Source of the DNA: Xanthobacteraceae bacterium
Lineage (GTDB): Bacteria; Pseudomonadota; Alphaproteobacteria; Rhizobiales; Xanthobacteraceae
Length of the DNA: 6,934 bases
Assembly: GCA_030043285.1 (NCBI GenBank)
Contig: JASHXZ010000847.1
Location: forward strand, 1-6,934
Direction of reading: 5' to 3'
Program-made: the position numbers and the translations under genes
The notes under the pieces: generated by a model
Database searches by the model: none
Told to the model about the DNA's origin: nothing
The model's input: the letters and a program-made list of their open reading frames with translations, nothing else
In this document: one piece after another, positions 1 to 6,691 of the stretch
How positions within the stretch are numbered: position 1 is the first letter of the stretch
Layout of the letters: every line of letters begins with the position of its first letter

Positions 1-484
1 CTGGATTGAGGCCGACCTTTTCGGCAGCGGCGACGAACGTCATCTCGCCGAGCGACTTCGGATTACTGATGGCGACTTTCTTGCCCTTCAGGTCCTGCAT
101 CGACTTGATCGGCGAGTCCGGCATCACGATGATGACGTTATCGGCGAGCGAGCGTGAGCCGATGTCGACAATCTTTATGTCCTGGCCCTGGGCGATCGCC
201 GCGATCGCGGCGGCGGGGGAGGTTTCACCGAAGCCGAGGCCCGACGCGATCACGGCGCGCACCGAGGTGCCGCCGCCTTCGCCGGAAATCACGCCGGTAA
301 TGTCGACGCCGGCCCGCTTGAAAAAGCCCTTCTCTATGCCGACGCCGTACGGCGCTCCGGAAGGATCATTCTTATACTGGGTGACAAGGACGTCCTCCGC
401 CATGGCCGGCGCGGCCGCGGCCGCGTACCAAGCGGCGGCGCAAACCGCGAGCGCCGCGACCGAGGTTCTTTTGTACTGCAACAT
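1..484 (-). CDS. ABC transporter substrate-binding protein (NMT1/SsuA-like), N-terminal part, cut by window edge
   Basis: Reading the minus strand from the ATG at 484 gives an open frame of about 161 codons that runs off the left edge, so the C-terminal half is missing. Residues 1-29 look like a Sec signal peptide: a basic start (QYKR), an Ala-rich hydrophobic core and a probable cleavage site AMA|ED. The mature part continues with ITQYKND-type strand content, then GVGIEKGFFKRAGVDI, a glycine-rich GEGGGTS loop, and PIKSMQDLKGKKVAISNPKS. That order (slow 'EKGFFK' helix, then 'DLKGKKVAI') is typical of periplasmic binding proteins of the NMT1/THI5/SsuA group that feed ABC importers of sulfonates, nitrate-like anions, pyrimidines or aromatic acids. 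A GAGG ribosome-binding site (minus strand, 494-497) sits 9 nt before the start. The gene is divergent from the acyl-CoA ligase. The ligand is unknown; the catabolic neighbours suggest an organic acid. Permease and ATPase genes would lie beyond the left edge, if present. Confidence 0.
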   Translation of the reverse strand, partial: MLQYKRTSVAALAVCAAAWYAAAAAPAMAEDVLVTQYKNDPSGAPYGVGIEKGFFKRAGVDITGVISGEGGGTSVRAVIASGLGFGETSPAAAIAAIAQGQDIKIVDIGSRSLADNVIIVMPDSPIKSMQDLKGKKVAISNPKSLGEMTFVAAAEKVGLNP

Positions 485-691
485 GATGATTTCCCTCGCT
501 TTATCCGATCTTGCCGTTTGCCCTTATGCGCGCCGGCCAGCGAAATCGCCGGCATTATTGCGCCGCCATGCCGGAAAGGGAATGCGACCAGATTTTCCGC
601 CTTTGCCGGTCATTTACTGCGGCGATGTAGACTGCGCCCATGAGCGCTTTGCCGCGAAAAATCCGGCTTTGCGCGCCAGGACGGTAAGGCC

Positions 692-2389
692 ATGAGCTTG
701 CAGCCCGAGACGCTTACGCCCTCGACCCAGCCGGGCGGGGCGCCGCCCTGGCTCGCCTCGTATCCGCCGGGCGTGCCGGAGCGCATCGACGCCGATGCCT
801 TTCCGTCGCTTCATGCCATGCTGCTCGATGCCTGCCGCCTCCATGCCGAGCGGCCGGCGTTCGAATGCCTGCACGTGCGCATGAGCTATGCCGAATGGGA
901 GCGCGACAGCCGCTACTTTGCGGCCTTCCTGCTCGAGCAGCTGCATTGCCGGCCGGGCGACCGCGTCGCCATCATGCTGCCGAACCTGCTCGCCTATCCG
1001 GTAGCGTTTTTGGGTGTGCTGCGCGCTGGCTTGATCGTCGTCAACGTCAATCCACTGTACACGCCGCGCGAGCTCAAGGAGCAGCTCGCCGACAGCGGCG
1101 CGACCGTCATCGTCATCCTGGAGAATTTCGCTCACAAGCTGGAGACCGTCATCGCCGAGACGCCGGTCCGTCACGTGGTGGTGGGACGGCTCGGCGATTT
1201 CGTGCCGCGCATCAAGCGCTGGGCGTTCAATTTCGCCAATTCATATCTGCGGCACGCTGTGCCAGCTTGGCACTTCAAGGATTTCACCATGCTGCAGGAC
1301 GCCTGCAGCCGTGAACCGAGTGCGCAGTATGCGGACGCAACGCCGGCGGCCAGCTCCGTGGCGCTCTTGCAATACACCGGCGGCACAACGGGCGTCGCCA
1401 AAGGCGCGATGCTGTCGCACCGCAACCTCATCGCCAATACGCTGCAATGTTGCGCTTGGATTGCGTCCGGCGTGGCGATCGACGAAGAGCGCGCGCTCAC
1501 GCCGCTGCCGCTTTATCATATCTTCTCACTGACCGCGAACCTGCTCGCCTTTGCGCGGTTCGGCGGCCTGAACATACTCATTCCCGATCCGCGCGACCTG
1601 CATCGGCTGATCCGCATCATGCGCGATGGCGGCATCACCGCGATGACCGGCGTCAACACGCTGTTCAACGCGCTGATCAACCGGGCCGAATTTGGCGTGC
1701 TCGACTTCAAAACTCTGCGCGTGACGATTGGCGGCGGCGCGGCGGTGCAGACCGAAGTGGCGCGGCGCTGGCGTGAGATCACCGGCTCGGCACTGGTCGA
1801 GGGCTATGGGCTCACCGAGGCGTCGCCAGTCGTGTGCATCAACCCGACACGGGAGCCGAAGCTGGGTACCGTCGGCCTGCCGGTGTCCTCGACCGAAGTC
1901 ACCGTCCGCGACGACAGCGGCACGATCCTGCCGATCGGCGAAGAAGGTGAGGTTTGGGCGCGCGGCCCGCAAATCATGCTCGGCTATTGGCAACGGCCGG
2001 GCGAAAGCGAAAAGGTCCTCACCGGCGATGGCTGGCTACGCACCGGCGACATCGGCGTGCTCGACGCGCAAGGCTTTTTGAAGCTGCTCGACCGCAAGAA
2101 GGACATGATCATCGTCTCCGGCTTCAAGGTGTTCCCCAACGAAGTCGAAGACATCACCGGGTTGCATCCGGGCGTGCTCGAAGCCGCCGTCATCGGCGTG
2201 CCAGACGAGCGCACCGGCGAGGCCGTCAAGCTGTTCGTGGTCAAGCGCGACCCGACCCTGACCGAGGCGCAGCTGCGCGATTTTCTGCGCGAGCGGCTGG
2301 TCAACTACAAGCGCCCGCACATCATCGAATTCCGCGACCATCTGCCGAAGAGCAACATCGGCAAGATCCTGCGCAAGGAATTGCACTAG
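692..2389 (+). CDS. fadD: Long-chain fatty acid--CoA ligase, FadD type (AMP-forming acyl-CoA synthetase)
   Basis: A complete 565-residue adenylate-forming enzyme, close in length to E. coli FadD (about 561) and recognisably collinear with it from 'NVNPLYTPREL' (residues 118-128) to the C-terminus. It should activate a carboxylic acid with ATP and then transfer the acyl group to CoA, in the cytoplasm or at the inner membrane. Core motifs are intact: the phosphate loop YTGGTTGVAKG (228-238), EGYGLTE (370-376), the fatty-acyl-CoA-synthetase signature starting DGWLRTGD (446-453, with the ribose-binding Asp453), the hinge DRKKDMI (467-473) and the PKSNIGKILRK tail with catalytic Lys558. The start at 692 is preceded by AGGA about 10 nt upstream and by a closer AAGG. 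The assignment to the family is firm. A fatty acyl substrate fits the overall match, but the aromatic-acid neighbourhood leaves an aryl or ring-cleavage-derived acid possible. It is the first gene on the plus strand, 141 bp before the Pht5-like gene, so co-transcription is possible but not shown. Confidence 0.93.
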   Translation: MSLQPETLTPSTQPGGAPPWLASYPPGVPERIDADAFPSLHAMLLDACRLHAERPAFECLHVRMSYAEWERDSRYFAAFLLEQLHCRPGDRVAIMLPNLLAYPVAFLGVLRAGLIVVNVNPLYTPRELKEQLADSGATVIVILENFAHKLETVIAETPVRHVVVGRLGDFVPRIKRWAFNFANSYLRHAVPAWHFKDFTMLQDACSREPSAQYADATPAASSVALLQYTGGTTGVAKGAMLSHRNLIANTLQCCAWIASGVAIDEERALTPLPLYHIFSLTANLLAFARFGGLNILIPDPRDLHRLIRIMRDGGITAMTGVNTLFNALINRAEFGVLDFKTLRVTIGGGAAVQTEVARRWREITGSALVEGYGLTEASPVVCINPTREPKLGTVGLPVSSTEVTVRDDSGTILPIGEEGEVWARGPQIMLGYWQRPGESEKVLTGDGWLRTGDIGVLDAQGFLKLLDRKKDMIIVSGFKVFPNEVEDITGLHPGVLEAAVIGVPDERTGEAVKLFVVKRDPTLTEAQLRDFLRERLVNYKRPHIIEFRDHLPKSNIGKILRKELH

Positions 2390-2513
2390 GCGTCTTACGC
2401 GCTCGGCGCGCATCTGCACAGTTCGCGTTTGCTTTTATCGGCTGGTCTGATCTGTCCAAACCCGCCTTCCTGCTCGCAATCCGGCATGCTAACGCTACGG
2501 CCCGATTACGATC

Positions 2514-2520
2514 AGGAGGA
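2514..2520 (+). promoter_or_regulatory. Strong Shine-Dalgarno that fixes the Pht5-like start
   Basis: AGGAGGA lies 10 nt upstream of the ATG at 2531. The same frame is open back to a TTG at 2429, but that extension has no comparable site and its residues do not resemble the family. The strong site, with conserved protein sequence starting right after 2531, decides the start. Confidence 0.75.
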
Positions 2521-2530
2521 TTTCGGACTC

Positions 2531-3511
2531 ATGGCCAAATTGCCGCTGTCTTTTGCGTGCGGTCTCTATGACCGGATGCAGCCGCTCTATACCGGCGAGG
2601 TGAAGCCGGACGGTATCGATCTCAATTTCATCGCCATCGATCAGCCGCGGCCGATTTTCGACCGCATGTCCGGCGGACAGGAGTTCGACGTCGCCGAATA
2701 TTCGCTGTCCGAATTCACCCAGCGCTTCACCCGCAACGAATGCCCGTTTGTCGCCATCCCGGTGTTCCCCTCGATCGCGTTCCGCATGGGCTTTATCGCC
2801 ATCAACAAAAAGTCCGGCATCAAGTCGCCCAAGGATCTCGAGGGCAAGCGGATCGGCGTGCCGCTCTACACCATGACGGCCGCGATCTTCATCAACGGCA
2901 TCCTGCACCACGAGTTCGGCGTCGATCTCACCAAGGTGCGCTGGCTGCAGAGCGCCATGAACGAGGCAGGATCGCACGGCAGTCCGACGGTGCTGCCGCT
3001 CTTGAAGAAGATGACGATCGAGAACAATAAGTCCAACAAAACGCTGGGGCAGCTTCTCGCTGCCGGCGAGATCGATGCCACGCTCGGCACCAGCCTGCCC
3101 GAGGAAATCCGCACCAACCCGGACATCGTGCGCTTGTTTCCGAACTACGTAGAGGTCGACAGCGACCTCTACCGGCGCAAGGGCATCTATCCGATCATGC
3201 ACACCGTCGCCATCAAAAAGAGCATCTACGAGCGCTATCCGTTCGTGGCGACGAGCCTGTACGACGCCTTCGTCAGATCGAAGAAGATCGCGCTGCAGAA
3301 ATTATTCAACCTGCGCGCGGTGCGCTACATGACCCCGTTCCTGATGCGCGAGATCGACGATATCTGGGACGTGTTCAACGGTGACCCGTGGCCGTACGGC
3401 GTCGAGCCTAACCGCCGCACTATAGAGGCACTGATAACCTATCAGCAGACGCTCGGCTTGACCGAGCGGGCCGTAAAGGTCGACGATCTGTTTGTGCCGA
3501 CTTACGGCTGA
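2531..3511 (+). CDS. 4,5-dihydroxyphthalate decarboxylase (Pht5)-family protein / substrate-binding-like fold
   Basis: From the ATG at 2531 this is a 326-residue protein, the usual size of the Pht5-like family (roughly 330). Conserved family stretches are visible: ACGLYDR near the N-terminus (9-15), a GEVKPDGIDLN segment (22-32), EFDVAEYSLSEF (51-62), CPFVAIPVFPS.AFR (71-85), DLEGKRIGVP (102-111) and the MTAA helix start (115-118). The fold is that of a type 2 periplasmic binding protein, but no signal peptide is seen, so it is probably cytoplasmic, as expected for an enzyme. Characterised Pht5 converts 4,5-dihydroxyphthalate to protocatechuate. Many relatives have no proven activity, and here the usual 'EIFFRM' segment is replaced by PIFDRM (41-46), so the substrate may differ. 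The class II aldolase gene follows 56 bp later on the same strand, suggesting an operon. Family membership is solid; the reaction is inferred only. Confidence 0.82.
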   Translation: MAKLPLSFACGLYDRMQPLYTGEVKPDGIDLNFIAIDQPRPIFDRMSGGQEFDVAEYSLSEFTQRFTRNECPFVAIPVFPSIAFRMGFIAINKKSGIKSPKDLEGKRIGVPLYTMTAAIFINGILHHEFGVDLTKVRWLQSAMNEAGSHGSPTVLPLLKKMTIENNKSNKTLGQLLAAGEIDATLGTSLPEEIRTNPDIVRLFPNYVEVDSDLYRRKGIYPIMHTVAIKKSIYERYPFVATSLYDAFVRSKKIALQKLFNLRAVRYMTPFLMREIDDIWDVFNGDPWPYGVEPNRRTIEALITYQQTLGLTERAVKVDDLFVPTYG

Positions 3512-3518
3512 CCAACCT

Positions 3519-3540
3519 GGCGCCGCGTCCGGGCGGCGTC
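3519..3540 (+). other. Intergenic GC-rich hairpin between the Pht5-like and aldolase genes
   Basis: CGCCGC (3521-3526) and GCGGCG (3533-3538) form a 6-bp stem around GTCCGG. An outer G-U and G-C pair extends it to 8 bp. No T-run follows, so it is not a standard terminator. It could stabilise or process the joint transcript, or be chance in GC-rich DNA. Confidence 0.35.
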
Positions 3541-3567
3541 CCGCATTCACACCGTGGAAAAACCCTC

Positions 3568-4320
3568 ATGAGCCAGCTCGAAGACCTGCTGCGCGACCTC
3601 GTGGTCGCCAACCGCATCCTTTCCAATGAAGATGTAGTCGACGCCTACGGCCATATCAGCGTACGCCATCCCGACAATCCCAAGCGCTTCTTCATGTCGC
3701 GCTCGCGCGCGCCTGAGCTGGTCGAGCGCCACGATCTGATCGAGTTCGATCAAGAAGGCGAGCCGATCAACGACAAGCGTCCGCCTTATCTCGAGCGCTT
3801 CATTCATGCGGCGATTTTCGAGTCGCGGCCCGACATCGTGGCGGTGGTGCACGCCCACGCCGAGGACACGCTGCCGTTCGGCCTGATCAACAAGCCGCTC
3901 GAGCCGGTGATCCATTCCGGCAGTTTTATCGGCGGCAAGGTGCCGGTCTGGGACATCCGCAAAAAATTCGGCGACACCGATCTGTTGGTGCGCAACATGG
4001 CGCAGGGCCGCGATCTGGCGAAATCCTTAGGCAAAGGCAATGTCGCGCTGATGCGCGGCCACGGTTTCGCGTCGGCGGGGCGCTCGATCGTCGACGTGGT
4101 GCGGCTGTCGGTCTATCTGCCGCGCAACGCGCGGGTGCAGATGAATGCGTTGCGCATGGGCGGCAAGCTGAAGCCGCTGTCCAAAGGCGAGATTGCCAAG
4201 CGCGGCAAGGGTGAGAGCTACATGCCGAGCTCGCCGACAACCTGGCGCGCCTGGGAATATTGGGCGACCCGCGCCGGCTGCGCCGACATGATCGGCAAGC
4301 CGTCGGACCATTCGCACTAG
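3568..4320 (+). CDS. Class II aldolase/adducin-family protein, possible aromatic-acid decarboxylase
   Basis: A complete 250-residue protein of the class II aldolase (fuculose-phosphate aldolase/adducin head) family. The metal-site pattern is intact: HAH at 95-97 and the third His in RGHG (His165) would bind a divalent metal, and Glu76 in YLERFIH occupies the position of the catalytic acid/base. The N-terminal GHIS motif (28-31) followed by a SRSRAPELV segment (44-52) is also typical. Family members are sugar-phosphate aldolases or epimerases, but several aromatic pathways use relatives as decarboxylases, for example for 3,4-dihydroxyphthalate and for a ring-cleavage product of the p-cumate route (CmtD). 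The gene lies 56 bp behind a Pht5-family gene and opposite a ring-cleavage-type cupin, which favours a decarboxylase or retro-aldol role in aromatic catabolism over sugar metabolism. The start at 3568 has only a weak GGA-type ribosome site, which fits translation from a shared message. Exact substrate unknown. Confidence 0.85.
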   Translation: MSQLEDLLRDLVVANRILSNEDVVDAYGHISVRHPDNPKRFFMSRSRAPELVERHDLIEFDQEGEPINDKRPPYLERFIHAAIFESRPDIVAVVHAHAEDTLPFGLINKPLEPVIHSGSFIGGKVPVWDIRKKFGDTDLLVRNMAQGRDLAKSLGKGNVALMRGHGFASAGRSIVDVVRLSVYLPRNARVQMNALRMGGKLKPLSKGEIAKRGKGESYMPSSPTTWRAWEYWATRAGCADMIGKPSDHSH

Positions 4321-4376
4321 GTCAGTCGGCGAACGGAACTCTCCGGAGCAAAGGTCCGCCGCGCCCCAGTGATGAC

Positions 4377-4409
4377 AAAAAATCGGAGCACGGCGAGCCA
4401 TGCTCCGAT
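4377..4409 (-). terminator. Rho-independent terminator of the cupin transcript
   Basis: A perfect 9-bp inverted repeat, ATCGGAGCA (4382-4390) and TGCTCCGAT (4401-4409), encloses a 10-nt centre in which GG/CC can pair around a CGAG tetraloop. On the minus strand the stem is followed directly by a run of T (A at 4377-4381 on the plus strand), starting about 30 nt after the cupin stop codon. On the plus strand the stem is followed by CAAATCG, with no T-run, so it is directional for the cupin side, although the stem could still slow readthrough from the aldolase gene. Confidence 0.88.
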
Positions 4410-4437
4410 CAAATCGCGAAAGTGGATAGGTAACGCG

Positions 4438-5655
4438 TTACTGCAGCGGCAGCTCGGTGACCTTGCCTTTGTTGTCGCGGCCTTGCGCGTAATACTGGCC
4501 GATGGAGCGCATCAGTGCGGCGTCAGACACCGAGTAGATGATCGCGTCATCCTTGCCGGTATTGATGTGGCGCCGCCATAAGAAGTTCGGCACCACGAAC
4601 AGATCGTTGTGGCTCCACTCGAAGCGCTTGCCGCCGACTTCGGTCGCGCCTGAGCCCTCGATGCAGACGTAATAGGTGCCGGCGGTCTCGCGCTTCCATT
4701 CGGTCTCTTCGCCGGGACGGAGCAATTGCGCCGAATAGTTCAAGGTCTTGAACACCGGCGCGCCGGTCACCGGATTGACGAAGTCGACCTTGATGCCTTC
4801 GTGCGGATCGCCCTTTTCCTTGCGCAGGCTGTGCAGCATCTCTTTGACGTCTTCGCCGCGGAAGTGAAACAGCGGCGACGGATCGCGGCCGACGCCGCGC
4901 TGGTGCTCGACGAAAGTCGGCTTGAGCCCGCCGTGGCTGTAGAGATGCCGCGAATAGCCTTCCGGCACCGTAACCGCCTGGACGTTGGTGTTGCGCTGCG
5001 CGCCCGGCATATTGTGATCGACCCAGGCGGCGTCCAAAAACTCCATCAGCGGCCAGTCCAGCGTATCGATCCAGATCACCGGCTCTTCCGCGTCGTTGCC
5101 GTGGTCGTGCCAGGTGCCGTTCGGGGTGAGGATGAGGTCGCCGCGGTTTGCGGTAACGCGCTCGCCTTCGATGACGGTGTAGCCGCCTTTGTTGGAGAGG
5201 ATGGTGCGGCTCGCGTTCGGCGAATGCAGGTGCACCGGCGCCACATCGCCCGGATTGTAGATCGAGATGGCGCAGCGGATCGTGTTGGTGACCTGGAGCC
5301 GTCCGTTCAGCCCGGGATTGAGCAACAGGATGCTCTGCCGGTCGGCAAATTCGATCGGCGATACGTCGGCCTTTTGCGCGATTTGCGAAATCTGCTCGAG
5401 ATAGCCGCTGTATTCGTTCCAGTTCCACATGTGCGGCAGCGTCTTCATCTGGTTCACAGCGACCCGGCCGCTACCGAGCTGTCCGGAGCCTTCGCCGCTC
5501 GTCTCGCTGAACCACGGCCGTTGCGCCGGCGCGTTGGCCTGGGTGCGCACCCAGATATTGTGCTTGCCGGCTTCGGTGTTGATGGCCTCCATCATCTCGC
5601 GCGCCTTGTTGGACAGTCCGCCCGGCGCCGGGGCCTTCATTGTCACCGTGGCCAT
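4438..5655 (-). CDS. Bicupin ring-cleavage dioxygenase, gentisate/salicylate 1,2-dioxygenase family
   Basis: A 405-residue two-cupin protein with the layout of gentisate and salicylate 1,2-dioxygenases, Fe(II) enzymes that open an aromatic ring next to a carboxyl group using O2. The first cupin holds the probable iron ligands His142 and His144 (VHLHS) and His183 in TWHDHGN (181-187). Arg150, His185 and Asp197 fall at spacings that match residues conserved in salicylate dioxygenase. The family's LNPGL motif is at 112-116. Classical gentisate dioxygenases read HRH where this has HLH. The second cupin (about 305-380) has lost its metal motif, reading EWKRE at 319-323, so a single iron site is expected. 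Start 5655 is chosen because AGGAG (minus strand, 5663-5667) lies 7 nt upstream. A predicted promoter and a terminator flank the gene, so it can be its own unit. Family sure; the ring substrate is not determined. Confidence 0.88.
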   Translation of the reverse strand: MATVTMKAPAPGGLSNKAREMMEAINTEAGKHNIWVRTQANAPAQRPWFSETSGEGSGQLGSGRVAVNQMKTLPHMWNWNEYSGYLEQISQIAQKADVSPIEFADRQSILLLNPGLNGRLQVTNTIRCAISIYNPGDVAPVHLHSPNASRTILSNKGGYTVIEGERVTANRGDLILTPNGTWHDHGNDAEEPVIWIDTLDWPLMEFLDAAWVDHNMPGAQRNTNVQAVTVPEGYSRHLYSHGGLKPTFVEHQRGVGRDPSPLFHFRGEDVKEMLHSLRKEKGDPHEGIKVDFVNPVTGAPVFKTLNYSAQLLRPGEETEWKRETAGTYYVCIEGSGATEVGGKRFEWSHNDLFVVPNFLWRRHINTGKDDAIIYSVSDAALMRSIGQYYAQGRDNKGKVTELPLQ

Positions 5656-5747
5656 GAGAATTCTCCTGCAAAGACGGGGGTGGCGTTCCTACCGATGAGC
5701 GGTCCAGCGCCTTGGCGGCAGCCTCTCATCTGGCTTCATTTTCATGA

Positions 5748-5776
5748 GGTATAGTGATTGGAACTTGGGTTTGCAA
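5748..5776 (-). promoter_or_regulatory. Candidate sigma70-type promoter for the cupin gene
   Basis: On the minus strand, TTGCAA (5771-5776) and TATACC (5748-5753) are separated by exactly 17 nt; each matches 4 of 6 consensus bases. The predicted start near 5741 would give a leader of about 86 nt. The -35 box is the centre of the palindrome TTTGCAAA (5770-5777), and CTCAT (5725-5729)/ATGAG (5744-5748) arms straddle the start region, which could be operator sequence. It lies in the only large gap between the minus-strand genes. Prediction only. Confidence 0.42.
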
Positions 5777-5876
5777 AGGCTGCCGTTCCGCGCGCGGCGA
5801 TGCGTGCCCCGCCGAAAAATCATAGCGCCGCTGCCGCCGAATTTGGTTGCGGTTAACGCCGTCGCCGTTCGCTCGG

Positions 5877-6659
5877 TCAGGCGCCCAAAAAATCGCGCAG
5901 CGCCAAGTTGAATTCAGCCGGCCGATCCATGTTGGAGATGTGGCCGGCGCCGGGAAGTTCGACGAAGCGCGAGCCGGCAACCTTTTCGTGCAGTTTGCGC
6001 ATGGCCACGGGCGCGGCGCCGTCCTTTTGGCCGACCATGAACAGCACCGGCCGACGCACCGTGCCGGCCGCCGAGGCATAGTCGTGGTCGGCGAGTGCAG
6101 CGGCGCAGCCGATGAAGCCGTCGACCGGAGTGTTTCGGATCATGGCGCGTACCTTGTCGATGTGCGGTGGGTTCTTGGCCAATGTCTCAAGCGGAAACCA
6201 GCGCCCGACCGTCGGTTCGACCAACGCCTCGATGCCCTGTTTCTGCGCCACCGCAATGCGCTCCTCCCACTGTTGGCTCGACTGCGGTGTCGACTGGCAG
6301 GGCGAGTCGCAGACGATGACCCGGTCGAGGCGGTCGGGATGGCGCTCGGCCAGGCCGAGCGCGGTGGCGCCGCCCATGGAGAGACCGGCGAAATGCGCCT
6401 TGGCGATGCCGAGTGCGTCGAGGAGCGCGAGCGCGTCGTCAAGAAGGGTATCGAAAGCGTAACGGCCGGACGGCACTTCGGTGCCGCCATGGCCACGCTG
6501 GTCGTAGCGCAGCACCCGGAAGGTGGATTGCAGCGCCGCCGCCTGCTCGTCCCACATCGCGGTCGAGGTGGCGAGCGAGTTGGAGAAGACGAGCCACGGG
6601 GCGCGCTCGGGACCGTCGATCTGATAATTGATGGTGATGCCGTTCGCCTTGATTTTCAT
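5877..6659 (-). CDS. Alpha/beta hydrolase, PcaD-like (3-oxoadipate enol-lactonase family)
   Basis: A complete 260-residue alpha/beta hydrolase, the normal size for 3-oxoadipate enol-lactonases. The catalytic triad is visible: Ser94 in the nucleophile elbow GLSMGG (92-97), Asp213 in GQKDG and His240 in GAGHIS. PcaD-type sequence features include VFSNSLATSTAMWDEQ (24-39, oxyanion-hole region) and VLRYDQRGHGG (49-59). In the protocatechuate route PcaD hydrolyses 3-oxoadipate enol-lactone. No other pca gene is in the window, so here it may act on another lactone or a ring-cleavage product from the neighbouring cupin dioxygenase. The start at 6659 fits the family (MKIKANGITINYQ) but has no clear Shine-Dalgarno. 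It lies only 32 nt after the upstream hydrolase stop codon, so the two hydrolases are probably co-transcribed; the cupin follows after 221 nt. The protein has no signal peptide and is expected in the cytoplasm. Confidence 0.87.
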   Translation of the reverse strand: MKIKANGITINYQIDGPERAPWLVFSNSLATSTAMWDEQAAALQSTFRVLRYDQRGHGGTEVPSGRYAFDTLLDDALALLDALGIAKAHFAGLSMGGATALGLAERHPDRLDRVIVCDSPCQSTPQSSQQWEERIAVAQKQGIEALVEPTVGRWFPLETLAKNPPHIDKVRAMIRNTPVDGFIGCAAALADHDYASAAGTVRRPVLFMVGQKDGAAPVAMRKLHEKVAGSRFVELPGAGHISNMDRPAEFNLALRDFLGA

Positions 6660-6691
6660 CGTCAGTGCTTTCGTTGGCGTGATCTTTTGCG

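Noticed and set aside
531..553. CGCCGGC repeated 16 bp apart in the divergent gap
   Set aside because: Short GC-rich self-complementary words of this kind are expected by chance here.
603..631. Possible promoter for the ligase (TTGCCG, 17 nt, TGTAGA)
   Set aside because: The -10 box matches only 3 of 6 consensus bases; too weak in GC-rich sequence to call.
6..695. Plus-strand frame of 229 codons opposite the binding-protein gene
   Set aside because: The minus strand gives a proper signal peptide, ribosome-binding site and family motifs; this frame does not.
2429..2530. TTG-initiated N-terminal extension of the Pht5-like protein
   Set aside because: No ribosome-binding site, unlike the family, and a strong AGGAGGA points to the ATG at 2531.
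2495..3202. Minus-strand frame of 235 codons inside the Pht5-like gene
   Set aside because: Antisense shadow rich in His/Asp/Arg, with no motif.
5689..5745. 18-codon frame (starts MKMKPDER) in the cupin leader as a leader peptide
   Set aside because: No ribosome-binding site, and it would begin at about the predicted transcript start; nothing indicates attenuation.
4726..5754. Long plus-strand frame (342 codons) opposite the cupin gene
   Set aside because: It mirrors the cupin coding strand, its residues are Arg/Val/Ala/Asp-rich with no recognisable domain, and the minus-strand protein has clear catalytic motifs. A typical high-GC shadow.
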